Numbered from the stretch's first letter, positions 1-7,324 are shown. The stretch: 12,565 nucleotides of DNA from Ruminococcaceae bacterium UBA5396 (GCA_002410715.1 DHOG01000157.1:6007-18571); one strand, 5' to 3'. Notes: a model not told the origin generated them from the letters alone. A program made the numbers and translations.

Positions 1-294
1 ACCGCAAGACTGACTGACGAGAGAACGGAACTTGACCAATACCAAAAGGACGCCATAAGCGAACGGTTGCAAATTATATCTGACTTGATAAAAGAACAAC
101 CTGAAGTATCAATAACCTATTTTCAGCCGGATGCAAAGAAGCAGGGCGGTGCATATCTTATTGTTTCAGGTACTGTTAAAAAGATAGATGAGTATGAACG
201 GGTTGTCAATATGACCGATGGCACGAAGATTCTCATTGATGAAATATTCGGTATCGAGGGGAAGATATTTGAAATTACCTGCGATCAAGAGTAA
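1..294 (+). CDS. YolD-like family protein (3' part; gene begins before the window)
   Basis: Frame 1 is open from base 1 to a TAA at 292-294, giving about 97 residues with no start codon needed inside the window. The TTG at 67 is therefore probably internal. The C-terminal half contains GTVKKIDEYERVV, then a strand-rich stretch with DGTKILIDEIFGIEG. This is the usual YolD-like pattern of a small beta-rich domain describing a 'KID.yer.i.l.dg..I...dI..I' motif. In Firmicutes, yolD-like genes typically sit directly beside a Y-family (UmuC/DinB-like) DNA polymerase and are thought to belong to SOS or mutagenesis loci, often on mobile elements. The polymerase would lie to the left and is not visible. 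The domain call is from the motif pattern; the function is inferred from the family. Confidence 0.8.
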   Translation, partial: TARLTDERTELDQYQKDAISERLQIISDLIKEQPEVSITYFQPDAKKQGGAYLIVSGTVKKIDEYERVVNMTDGTKILIDEIFGIEGKIFEITCDQE

Positions 295-320
295 TGAGAT
301 ATAGATATAAATTTAAATCG

Positions 321-357
321 AAAAAGAGGATATCCGTTTAATGTGGATGTCCTCTTT
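321..357. terminator. Rho-independent terminator, probably bidirectional
   Basis: AAAGAGGATATCC (323-335) pairs with GGATGTCCTCTTT (345-357) around a 9-base loop, with one G-T wobble. On the minus strand the stem is followed by a run of five T (321-325), and on the plus strand by a T-rich but weaker tract. It lies 28 bases after the YolD-like stop and would end that transcript. It could also stop minus-strand transcripts arriving from the right. Confidence 0.65.
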
Positions 358-383
358 GCTAATCTTTATTACTCATAATTCGT

Positions 384-423
384 TTTTGAGGTTTCGCTTA
401 CATTTTAGTGCGAAACCTCAAAA
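384..423. repeat. Perfect 14-bp inverted repeat (hairpin) with 12-base loop
   Basis: TTTTGAGGTTTCGC at 384-397 is the exact reverse complement of 410-423, separated by TTACATTTTAGT. There is no T tract on either side in either direction, so it is not a standard intrinsic terminator. It lies in the gap between the YolD-like gene and the nucleotidyltransferase remnant. It could be a leftover mobile-element end, a recombination hairpin, or an RNA structure. The sequence alone does not decide which. Confidence 0.6.
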
Positions 424-463
424 CAATAAAATAGTGTAGTTAAACCGCAATGAAAGTGTATAA

Positions 464-834
464 ATGAACACAAGGATATCGATATCATCACATATGCTGA
501 AGAAAATAGGATTAACTTTTGGTTAGATGGTGGTTGGGGTGTCGATGCACTATTAGGTGAAGAAACAAGGATATACAATGATATGACCTATTCATTGAAG
601 AAAAAATCATATTAACTTTATCAAAATACTAAAAGAAAAAGGGTTTTTTGAAGTTACGGAAAACTATACAACTGCATTTCATACGGTATGGAAAGACAGT
701 AGTGATAGAATAATTGATCTTCACATATTCGATTTCAATGAAGATGGAGAAATTGTTTTTGAAGGAGAAGCGCACCTTCCTGCAATTTTTAGTGGAATTG
801 GCAAAATTGGTGACAAGAAAGTTAAATGCATAGT
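464..834 (+). pseudogene. Decayed aminoglycoside/lincosamide-type nucleotidyltransferase gene
   Basis: Three reading frames together rebuild one protein. From about 463 to 582 comes ITYAEENRINFWLDGGWGVD and then ALLGEETRIYND. From 585 comes DLFIEEK. From about 605 comes HINFIKILKEKGFFEVTE, running on to IDLHIFDFNEDGEIVFEGEA and GIGKIGDKKVKCI near 832. This matches the LnuA/ANT(2'')-like nucleotidyltransferase fold (FWLDGGWGVDALLG followed by HND-x-D); here Tyr stands where His is usual. The frame steps 2, 1, 0, 2 fit three one-base losses, at about 472, 585 and 605, each in a short homopolymer. The putative start is ATG 464. Family members are about 160-170 residues, so roughly the last 40 are missing. 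The break at about 832 coincides with the end of the opposing gene. It is clearly non-functional as read. The homopolymer pattern leaves a small chance that the frameshifts, though not the truncation, are sequencing errors. Confidence 0.75.
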
Positions 835-1887
835 CGCACAAATAACTTCTACTTCCTCTACACTTGTAACATCAAACACAAGACAGCGGGAGTCCTCCGT
901 CACAAAATTACTGTATGGCAGATTGCAAAGAGGTACACCCTCTATGTCGACTATATTTTGTTTGCCCGTACATTTACCGCAATTGACACAGCCGAAGCGG
1001 CCGATATTTTTATCAATGCTCGAGGGCAAATCTGCTCTTTTTAAAATCAATTCTTTCGCCACATCAAAGGATAAGGGTAAGCGTATACCCAAGCGCTCAA
1101 CATCAATTGTAAACTTGCACACCGTCTTTTTACCACGCTTAAAGGTTATTGTTCTGTTTGGGAAAACATATGGATTGAACGAGGTTTCCGGAGTTAAACC
1201 GCACTCGTTTCGCATGACACGAACAAGCTCTATCCATAAATCGCTATATTGTCCAAGCGTGTTTTTTATTCTGTCTTTGGTACAATCCACGTTTACATTC
1301 CCTGTCAGAATAAAATCATAATCTGAAAGCATAAAAGCAACTTTTGGGGGCATTTCTTTTTTCTTTTCAAAACCGGAAACTCGTTTGGCAATAAAGCTGA
1401 TCGCTTCAATTAGGCTGCTGCCATTTTCGTAATATATATCAAAACAATCTGCATATTTATATTCTGTTGTTTCTTTATCGTTTTTATAGAACACAAAAAA
1501 GAAACCATATTTATTAAGCATTATAAACGGAAATGCCACCGATTTTTTATACGCTGACTTAAAAAGCACTTTGTTTACACGCAGATACCCTGTTGTACCC
1601 TCTGTGTAAAATTCACCTACTGCAGCAATCGCAAAAAGACAATCAATCATATAGGTCAGATTATGATAATTTTCAAGATCATCAGACATAATTCCGATTT
1701 TCGTCCTCACACTCGGGACACCAGAGATTTCGTATGAGCGCCAATCCGAATAAATAGTCCGCAAAAGCTCACTGAACTGTGCAAATCCCCTGACCAGCGA
1801 ATCAGACAAGTTGATATCACATTTTATACTCGGTTCGTAATCACATACATTTCGGAGGTAAAATGTTGCTTGCTTTTCAATGGACAT
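721..1887 (-). CDS. Uncharacterised protein with C-terminal Cys cluster; C-terminus replaced by antisense read-through
   Basis: The ORF encodes 388 residues, with ATG at 1887-1885 directly after the TAA of the upstream MerR gene (AATAAATG) and AAAGGA as a ribosome site inside that gene. I do not recognise the family. The body is a soluble alpha/beta protein without a signal peptide or clear membrane segment. The C-terminal region has GCVNCGKC (Cys 300, 303, 306), then GVPLCNLP (Cys 321) and SRCLVFDV (Cys 335). This spacing could bind zinc or an iron-sulfur cluster. From about residue 352 onward the codons are the antisense of the nucleotidyltransferase remnant (831 down to 721), so the last ~36 residues are probably not ancestral. 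The coupling to the MerR gene suggests that the regulator controls or senses something with this protein. Whether the altered end leaves it functional is unknown. Confidence 0.7.
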   Translation of the reverse strand: MSIEKQATFYLRNVCDYEPSIKCDINLSDSLVRGFAQFSELLRTIYSDWRSYEISGVPSVRTKIGIMSDDLENYHNLTYMIDCLFAIAAVGEFYTEGTTGYLRVNKVLFKSAYKKSVAFPFIMLNKYGFFFVFYKNDKETTEYKYADCFDIYYENGSSLIEAISFIAKRVSGFEKKKEMPPKVAFMLSDYDFILTGNVNVDCTKDRIKNTLGQYSDLWIELVRVMRNECGLTPETSFNPYVFPNRTITFKRGKKTVCKFTIDVERLGIRLPLSFDVAKELILKRADLPSSIDKNIGRFGCVNCGKCTGKQNIVDIEGVPLCNLPYSNFVTEDSRCLVFDVTSVEEVEVICATMHLTFLSPILPIPLKIAGRCASPSKTISPSSLKSNM

Positions 1888-2925
1888 TTATTCAGCATCC
1901 TTTCGCTTGATGGGTATCATTAAATCAATCTGTCTATTTTCGTCTGTGTTCTCATTCCAATCCCAATAATTCAGGTGTTCTTCTATCCATCCGCAAGTCC
2001 ATTTTTTTCCGTCATATTCAACACCGTTAACCCCCTCTATCGTATACCACCTAAAATCAAAGCGTTCGTTGCTACCTACCCATTCGTGTAGTTTTCCCCA
2101 AGCATCCCATTCACCCATGGGTATGGTTACCCCTGCATAAATGCCACCCTTAAATTGCTTTTTTACAAGCGGAGCAGGCACTTCCATATCATCTGGTATG
2201 GTAATGTATCTTTCGTATCCGTGACCCTCACCATGCACCGGTTCATCGGGATTGTTGAAACCATAATGGCGGGATGCAGGATATCTTCCTTTTAGGTTTG
2301 AATCCAAAATAAATTTGTCTACAATATCAGCGGTAACTAATTCCGGTCCCGGCTCAGTGCCCTTAGCATATGCCGAAGCCACCGTACTCGGCGGCAGATA
2401 GACAATCCGCACATCTCGGTCGGTCAAGCGGTTTAGTTTTTCGCTTGCTCTTTCCAAATTCGCTGCCGTCTTTTCCTCTTTGAGGGGAATCCTTTGCACA
2501 GCTAGCGCGTCCACCGCTTCAATCAAGGCGGTATCATCCAAAAGAGCAAGCTTAATACCCACACTACCAAGGGCGGCATTGCGGATGCTCTCGTTCAAGC
2601 GTGTGATAAAGCTGTTGATAATTTCCCGAATGGTGGACAGTGCGGTCATTTCCTCATCCACCTCGGCAAGGTTTTGCCGAAAGGTTTCCACAACCTCTGC
2701 CACATCTTCACTTTTCAAAATCAGAACAATCTGTTTTAATGGAATACGCAGCTTGCGCAGAACAAGAATTTGCTGTAACCGTCTGACGGTATTTTCGTCA
2801 TAAGTGCGATAGGCGTAATCGTCCTTTTTGACGCTCTCAATCAGCCCGATCTGCTCATAATAACGCAGTGTGCGGGTTGAAATAGACAAACTTTTTGAAA
2901 CCTCGCTGATTGTAATAAGATTCAT
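1888..2925 (-). CDS. MerR-family transcriptional regulator with GyrI-like effector-binding domain (copy 1)
   Basis: The protein has 345 residues. Residues 3-70 form a MerR winged helix (ITISEVSKSLSISTRTLRYY, then EQIGLI), followed by QQILVLRKLRIPLKQI and a coiled-coil dimerisation helix to about residue 115. Residues from about 150 to the end form a GyrI/AraC-effector-like domain, with VRIVYLPPSTVASAYAKG near its start, then GHGYERYITIPDD, FKGGIYAGVTIP and IDLMIPIKRK at the end. Such proteins bind a small ligand, often a hydrophobic or cationic drug, and remodel a promoter with a long spacer. AGGAGAAGGG precedes ATG 2925. The gene is the second of two paralogous regulators in tandem, and its stop TAA abuts the start of the next gene. 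The ligand cannot be read from the sequence. Confidence 0.92.
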   Translation of the reverse strand: MNLITISEVSKSLSISTRTLRYYEQIGLIESVKKDDYAYRTYDENTVRRLQQILVLRKLRIPLKQIVLILKSEDVAEVVETFRQNLAEVDEEMTALSTIREIINSFITRLNESIRNAALGSVGIKLALLDDTALIEAVDALAVQRIPLKEEKTAANLERASEKLNRLTDRDVRIVYLPPSTVASAYAKGTEPGPELVTADIVDKFILDSNLKGRYPASRHYGFNNPDEPVHGEGHGYERYITIPDDMEVPAPLVKKQFKGGIYAGVTIPMGEWDAWGKLHEWVGSNERFDFRWYTIEGVNGVEYDGKKWTCGWIEEHLNYWDWNENTDENRQIDLMIPIKRKDAE

Positions 2926-2983
2926 AACCCTTCTCCTATGAATAAAGTCCTGTGGTTTTTAGTACAAGCCACAAGCTATATTC

Positions 2984-3014
2984 AGTATAAACTGCGACAT
3001 CGCGTCAAAGTCAA
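2984..3014 (-). promoter_or_regulatory. MerR-type promoter and operator for MerR copy 1
   Basis: On the minus strand, TTGACT (3014-3009) and TATACT (2989-2984) are separated by exactly 19 bases, the over-long spacer typical of MerR-activated promoters. Spanning the end of the -35 and the spacer is an imperfect 8-5-8 dyad, ACTTTGAC-GCGAT-GTCGCAGT (6 of 8 positions pair). The -35 box includes the TGA stop codon of the upstream MerR gene (3013-3011). The arrangement predicts autoregulation by one of the two MerR proteins. Confidence 0.8.
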
Positions 3015-3964
3015 GGGTTTTTCTTTAACTTTATCGGCGCATACAGATTCATTTGATGGTATCCAAGTCCATTTTTGATTTCATCGTCCACATAAATCAT
3101 ATGTCCCATTAATAAACGATCGTTGTCAATAATAAAATCTGTATTTTCAAGCCATTTTTCTGTTTTTCTTCTTACCTTGTCATGGCTTTCTCCATCGCCG
3201 TCTACACTGACCGCAACAGCATACAATCCGCCGGGGTATTCGATAATTTTATATGGACGGGTATCGGCTTCTGTAGTCTCATCTTTGATTGCCCAGATCC
3301 ATTCGGCCTTTCCGTCTTTTCCGCACAAAAAATCAGGGGAATCGAAAATAACGGGTTTAAACAAATGGCTATTGGCTTCTTGCCACGGTACGAAATCACC
3401 ACCGAAAAGTTCATCAAATGTTATAAGCCCTGATGTTACCGCTCTGAATTTTGGGATTCTGACCACCATTATATCCGGCACTTTATTGTCCAACTTTTCC
3501 GTAATCTCAAGCAAGCGATTCACATTGGAGGGATTTCCCTCATAGTCCACATTGATAATTTGAGTTTCAATTTCCTTTGCTTTGGCATACAGCAGCTTTA
3601 CATCGGATTCTTTGCCGAAATCAGACCGCTCAATTTGGCGGATAAATTCCAGCACAATTTCTTTAAGCTCATGCAAAAGGGAGACTTCCCTATCGATAGC
3701 ATCAACCTTTTTAGAAAGCACTTCCAAAACAGCCTCAGAACCGGAGGTGTTGAATATATGCTGAATATCCTTGATGCTGATATTCAGCTTGCGCAGTATC
3801 AAAATCTGCTCAAGGCGCCGCAGGTTTTCATCGTCATACAGACGATATGCATAATCCTCGCTTCGTGTGCTTGTAATCAGACCCATATCCTCGTAATAGC
3901 GGAGTGTTCGGGCGGATATGTCGTACTGCATCGCCACATCCCTAATTTTAATCAATTCATTCAT
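3011..3964 (-). CDS. MerR-family transcriptional regulator with GyrI-like effector-binding domain (copy 2)
   Basis: The protein has 317 residues. The N-terminal winged helix reads IKIRDVAMQYDISARTLRYY, then EDMGLI, SEDYAYRLYDDENLRRLEQI and LRKLNISIKDI, clearly paralogous to the neighbour at 1888-2925. A coiled coil runs to about residue 115. The C-terminal domain starts near PDIMVVRIPKFRAVTSG and includes YPGGLYAVAVSVDG and a final MNLYAPIKLKK, the GyrI-like ligand-binding pattern. The C-terminal domains differ much more than the DNA-binding parts, which suggests different ligands. GGAAAGGAA precedes ATG 3964; a second in-frame ATG four codons later does not exist, so the start is well placed. 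The gene has its own MerR-type promoter just after the AAC(6')-like gene. Confidence 0.92.
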   Translation of the reverse strand: MNELIKIRDVAMQYDISARTLRYYEDMGLITSTRSEDYAYRLYDDENLRRLEQILILRKLNISIKDIQHIFNTSGSEAVLEVLSKKVDAIDREVSLLHELKEIVLEFIRQIERSDFGKESDVKLLYAKAKEIETQIINVDYEGNPSNVNRLLEITEKLDNKVPDIMVVRIPKFRAVTSGLITFDELFGGDFVPWQEANSHLFKPVIFDSPDFLCGKDGKAEWIWAIKDETTEADTRPYKIIEYPGGLYAVAVSVDGDGESHDKVRRKTEKWLENTDFIIDNDRLLMGHMIYVDDEIKNGLGYHQMNLYAPIKLKKNP

Positions 3965-3995
3965 AAAAACATTTCCTTTCCGTTGATTTAGAAAC

Positions 3996-4026
3996 AGTAT
4001 AAACTATTCCTCAACGGCAGAGTCAA
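3996..4026 (-). promoter_or_regulatory. MerR-type promoter and operator for MerR copy 2
   Basis: TTGACT (4026-4021) and TATACT (4001-3996) on the minus strand are 19 bases apart. The dyad ACTCTGCC-GTTGA-GGAATAGT (6 of 8 positions pair) overlaps the end of the -35 and the spacer. Both hexamers and the 8-5-8 geometry are the same as at the promoter of MerR copy 1, while the dyad arms differ. The -35 lies 11 bases after the stop of the AAC(6')-like gene, so MerR copy 2 has an independent promoter and is not only a read-through product. Confidence 0.82.
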
Positions 4027-4036
4027 GGGTACTGAT

Positions 4037-4510
4037 TTAGTTTAATGTTTTGCGGAAAAATATACAGCGTTCTGTTTCGATAAACCCAATATTGTTATGG
4101 AATTTATAGCTTTCAAGATTATCAAGCAAGCAATCACTAATAAACTCTGTGCAATTATTTTGACCTACCCATTGCTCGCAATTTTTTACAAGAGTGGATG
4201 CAACACCACGAAAGCGAAAATGCGGCCTGACATAGACTGCCTCTAAATAACCCACTGCCCCGTCGCAAGTTTTTCCGTTTACATATTCATGTCTAATCGC
4301 ACCATGGCAAATTCCTATTGGATTTTTATCGTCATATGCAATAAAAAATACCTGACTTTTATCTTCTAAAAGTTCTTTATTTTCGACAAATAGTTCTTCA
4401 AAACCATGATTTTCATACAACTCACAAAGTAGTTCCGTTACAACCTGAATGTCACTTATCCCGGCTTTGCGGTAGATAAATGTTCGTGCTTTGTTGTCAG
4501 TTTTGTTCAT
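4037..4510 (-). CDS. GNAT acetyltransferase, AAC(6')-like (aminoglycoside 6'-N-acetyltransferase family)
   Basis: The protein has 157 residues and is a complete single GNAT domain that would transfer acetyl from acetyl-CoA to an amine. It carries the hallmark series of the AAC(6') group exemplified by AAC(6')-Iz/Ih-type enzymes: RHEYVNG (73-79), VGYLEAVYVRP (86-96), an RFRGVA acetyl-CoA loop (99-104), a SDCLLDN segment, and a C-terminal GFIETERCIFFRK. The match is by recalled family pattern, not by a search. It is the last gene of the nine-gene unit. ATG 4510 overlaps the upstream TGA (ATGA), and GGGAGG lies 8 bases upstream inside the previous gene. Aminoglycoside acetylation is plausible but unproven, and divergent members may act on other amines. 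Confidence 0.82.
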   Translation of the reverse strand: MNKTDNKARTFIYRKAGISDIQVVTELLCELYENHGFEELFVENKELLEDKSQVFFIAYDDKNPIGICHGAIRHEYVNGKTCDGAVGYLEAVYVRPHFRFRGVASTLVKNCEQWVGQNNCTEFISDCLLDNLESYKFHNNIGFIETERCIFFRKTLN

Positions 4511-5490
4511 TCTTCAATCCTCCCGAAATTTTTAAGCTTAACCAACATTTCTAATGTACGATAAGCTTCATATAAAGTCTGTAGTTTCAAAAGTCCTTCG
4601 CTGTCACCAAAAGACCAACCAAGAGGCCACCTGCCGTCATCGCTCTGTTGCTTAATTCGGTATCCCAAAGAATCATCCACTAATTTTTTCACAGCTGGAT
4701 AAACAACGCTGTCCGGAGATTTTACCGAATCACAAGGCAAATGAACATAATCATAGTCTGATTTTGAATAATCAAGCTCCATAAAAGCCGTTGGGTTTTG
4801 ACACAAGACAGAAGTTAATTTGTTCGCAACATTCTTATCGTTCAGACAGGGCACAAACCACTGAAAATACTCGAAATCATATGGAGAACCGTCCTTGAAA
4901 ATTTCCTTGTTATATTCGAGTGAGTTCTCGTCCCAATATCGCAAAATATATTCTATCGGATATTTGATAATATCCCGGTACAATTCTTCCGAAACAAGCT
5001 CCGGATATAACGCAACAAAGGCTGCAAAGCATACTTTTTCATTGGCGTCATATTTTTTAATCCGCTCATCTTCGCTTTCGATGGGAGTTATAGCGTCACC
5101 TCTGTATCGGACCCAGTGATTATAAGCACCATCATTGACTTCCGGCACCGCAGGCTCACCCCAATTGCCGATTTCAGGATGGTAGCATTCCAATATGTAC
5201 TTCATCATGTTTTGGATAACCGGATGGTCGGCAGGCGGTTTTTCATTTAGACCCAAAATGTACCCGATAGCAATTTCAGTACTCTTTAGGCAAGGACCTT
5301 GATAATCAAATTCATAGAAAAGCCCGCCAAAACCGCCGTTATCATGCTGATATTTCGAAAGCACACTCATAAAAGCGATGGTGTCACTGTCCTCAAAGTT
5401 ATAGCGAAACCATGCGCGGTTGATGTCGTCAGAGTGGGCGAAAATATAATCGCGAGCTTTGAGGAAATTTTCATGGGTGAGTTTTTGCAT
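4507..5490 (-). CDS. Alpha/alpha-toroid protein (prenyltransferase/squalene-cyclase-like repeats), function unknown
   Basis: The protein has 327 residues, mostly helical, soluble and without a signal peptide. Repeat-like signatures of the terpenoid cyclase/prenyltransferase toroid are visible: a QHDNGGFGG element (about 48-56), LKSTEIAIGYILGL after it, a central NWGEPAVPEVNDGAYNHWVR, and QQSDDGRWPLGWSFGD near residue 285. Each resembles a QW-type turn. I see no DxDD protonation motif of squalene-hopene cyclases, so a cyclase reaction is not supported. AGGAGG sits 8 bases before ATG 5490, inside the preceding gene, and the 3' end overlaps the AAC(6')-like gene. Such proteins occur in small-molecule-modification cassettes of Firmicutes, but no role is assigned. 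Confidence 0.7.
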   Translation of the reverse strand: MQKLTHENFLKARDYIFAHSDDINRAWFRYNFEDSDTIAFMSVLSKYQHDNGGFGGLFYEFDYQGPCLKSTEIAIGYILGLNEKPPADHPVIQNMMKYILECYHPEIGNWGEPAVPEVNDGAYNHWVRYRGDAITPIESEDERIKKYDANEKVCFAAFVALYPELVSEELYRDIIKYPIEYILRYWDENSLEYNKEIFKDGSPYDFEYFQWFVPCLNDKNVANKLTSVLCQNPTAFMELDYSKSDYDYVHLPCDSVKSPDSVVYPAVKKLVDDSLGYRIKQQSDDGRWPLGWSFGDSEGLLKLQTLYEAYRTLEMLVKLKNFGRIEE

Positions 5491-5493
5491 AGG

Positions 5494-6084
5494 CTATTCC
5501 TCCTCACGAATAGATTCACCGGACTTGAAATATTCTTTGGCAAGAATGGCGTAATAAGCAGCATCGCAAAAGCCGCCTTGATTGTTCCTATCTGCTTCTT
5601 TTAATGTCCCTTCGTATTTTAAGCCGGCTTTTTCCATTACCTTGCCGCTGTTTAGGTTGCGCGGGTCGTGGCGGGATTCAATGCGGTTCACGCCGACTTC
5701 CTCAAAGAAAAACTTGACGAGTCGAGTCAAAGCCTCGGATGTATAACCCTTGCGCCACCACTGCGCGCCGATAGCGTACCCGATGTGAACCATTTTAATC
5801 GCGTCGTCAACTTTCACTGCTGCGATTGAACCAATCGGCTCTCCAAAATCCTTAGGGACAATTGCCCAACTGTAATGATCCGGTTTTTCATAAAGAGGAA
5901 CACATGAGTTAATAACCTCTTCTGAAATGGAAACATTCTTATGAGGTGGCCAAGTCAAAAATTTTGCAACTTCCGGATCATTTGCCCAGTTTTTATACAT
6001 CGCCTCTGCATCCTCCGGTACAAACCGTCGCAGTATCAGCCTCTTGGTTTCAAGTGTTACCGTGCCTTTGTGAGTTAAGCTCAT
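5494..6084 (-). CDS. GNAT acetyltransferase, RimJ/RimL-type
   Basis: The protein has 196 residues. The opening LETKRLILRRFVPEDAEAMY is the characteristic RimJ/RimL start. It is followed by GSIAAVKVDDAIKMVHIGYA, an acetyl-CoA loop QWWRKGYTSEAL (108-119) and NLNSGKVMEKAGLKYEGTLK. The RimL-type group acetylates N-terminal amines of ribosomal proteins, and close relatives acetylate drugs, peptides or amino sugars; the sequence does not distinguish them. ATG 6084 overlaps the upstream TGA by the ATGA arrangement and is preceded by GGGGGAA. The next gene starts 3 bases after its TAG, so translation is probably coupled across the unit. Confidence 0.9.
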   Translation of the reverse strand: MSLTHKGTVTLETKRLILRRFVPEDAEAMYKNWANDPEVAKFLTWPPHKNVSISEEVINSCVPLYEKPDHYSWAIVPKDFGEPIGSIAAVKVDDAIKMVHIGYAIGAQWWRKGYTSEALTRLVKFFFEEVGVNRIESRHDPRNLNSGKVMEKAGLKYEGTLKEADRNNQGGFCDAAYYAILAKEYFKSGESIREEE

Positions 6085-7259
6085 ATCATAAATTCCCCCT
6101 TTGCTTTTTCTGTCGCCATACGAATAAACTCACCTTTCGCCGCTGTATATCCGTCTCGGTCATGCTCATAATCTTTGAATAATCTGCGCTTGAGCCGGGC
6201 ATATTCTTCGGCTGCTTCGGGGTGAGAGATCAGATAATCCCGATAATGCAATTCATCATAATCACCGGGATAACGCACATGGATATGATAAACTTTTTCG
6301 GCAAAGCCATCAGATAGATACCCCTTCAAAATCATAATTATATCGTGTTCCGAGAGAGAATTGCCCTCTTTTCTAAGACAAATATATTCTGACGACGGAA
6401 AAGCGGAAATTAAATGTTCAATATCAGTGTTTTCTTTGATTTCAAGCAAGATATCTACAGTAGGCTTTGCTGCAAGTCCCGGAACAGAGGTACTGCCGAA
6501 ATGGCTAATGCGCTTAATGTTTTCCCCACCGATCAATCGTTCTAAATTCAGCTTTTCTTCGTCATACCAAAGCTGCCAGTCGGGGTTGTATTCGCTTAAA
6601 ACGACGGGATATATTCTGGCTTGGCGCTCTTGGTCGGTTTCAGTATCGACTTTTGTTTTTTCCGCCTCTACAACCGCTTGCCATGCGGCGGGGAAGTTTT
6701 CCTTGTAAAACAAGCTTTTTGCTGTTGTTGAATGTAGCCGATTGTTCTTTAGTATAGAGTTTTTCATCATTTCATTGATTTCATTTTTCTTTTTCTCTGT
6801 CAAATCCTCATACCTGATAATGCGAACCACTCCTCTGTTCTCTGCCTTGAGAATTTCCGCATACACATCATCAATATACTCAACCCCTGTGACTTTAACA
6901 GGTTCGGTTGATATCCACACACCGGCGGTATGTCCTTGTTTAATTAGGTCTGTATTGATACAAGAATAAATATATCCGCTGCGCTTGCCGTATATTTTCG
7001 CAAGCTGTTCCGGGAATTGCTCGTGATAGACCGGGATTCCGTTTGCGTCGACGCCGCAGGTGACGTGATTGACTTCCATATCACGAAGATAAAAAAGCGC
7101 ATATTCCCTGTTAGGTGTAAAATAGCAAACCGACTGCTGACCGCTATGCATTTTAGATAAGGGAAATAGCTCATCTAGACCGCCAATGTTGCTTGCATGA
7201 TAGAAGATGTCATTTTGCGGATATATATTATGTTCCTGGTAGGTGTCGGTATTGCTCAT
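6081..7259 (-). CDS. Two-domain protein: ADP-ribosyltransferase-like N-terminus fused to GrpB/UPF0157 nucleotidyltransferase
   Basis: The protein has 392 residues. From about 222 on it is a GrpB (UPF0157) domain: YPVVLSEYNPDWQLWYDEE, then FGSTSVPGLAAKPTVDILLE (the fold's GS motif and metal-binding DxD-like region), YHIHVRYPGDYDELHYRDYL and HPEAAEEYARLKRRL. GrpB proteins belong to the nucleotidyltransferase superfamily, and their substrates are largely unknown. Residues 1-170 form a separate domain with FYHASN (His 21), VCYFTPNREYALFYL (44-58) and a GYIYSC strand. The H...Y spacing recalls ADP-ribosyltransferase/DUF3990-like folds, but I hold this only as a fold guess. GrpB proteins are usually about 170-180 residues, so this is a true fusion. 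AAAGGAGCAGGGAGA precedes ATG 7259. Confidence 0.8.
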   Translation of the reverse strand: MSNTDTYQEHNIYPQNDIFYHASNIGGLDELFPLSKMHSGQQSVCYFTPNREYALFYLRDMEVNHVTCGVDANGIPVYHEQFPEQLAKIYGKRSGYIYSCINTDLIKQGHTAGVWISTEPVKVTGVEYIDDVYAEILKAENRGVVRIIRYEDLTEKKKNEINEMMKNSILKNNRLHSTTAKSLFYKENFPAAWQAVVEAEKTKVDTETDQERQARIYPVVLSEYNPDWQLWYDEEKLNLERLIGGENIKRISHFGSTSVPGLAAKPTVDILLEIKENTDIEHLISAFPSSEYICLRKEGNSLSEHDIIMILKGYLSDGFAEKVYHIHVRYPGDYDELHYRDYLISHPEAAEEYARLKRRLFKDYEHDRDGYTAAKGEFIRMATEKAKGEFMI

Positions 7260-7324
7260 ATCTCTCCCTGCTCCTTTCTCTCCTTACTGTTGCGAATTAA
7301 CCAAAATATTAGATTCTGCAAGTC

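Noticed and set aside
67..294. TTG at 67 as the start of the YolD-like gene
   Set aside because: The frame is open to the left edge and the upstream codons look like coding sequence; the start lies outside.
923..1321. Plus-strand 132-codon open frame
   Set aside because: Antisense of the Cys-cluster gene; no ribosome site or protein-like pattern of its own.
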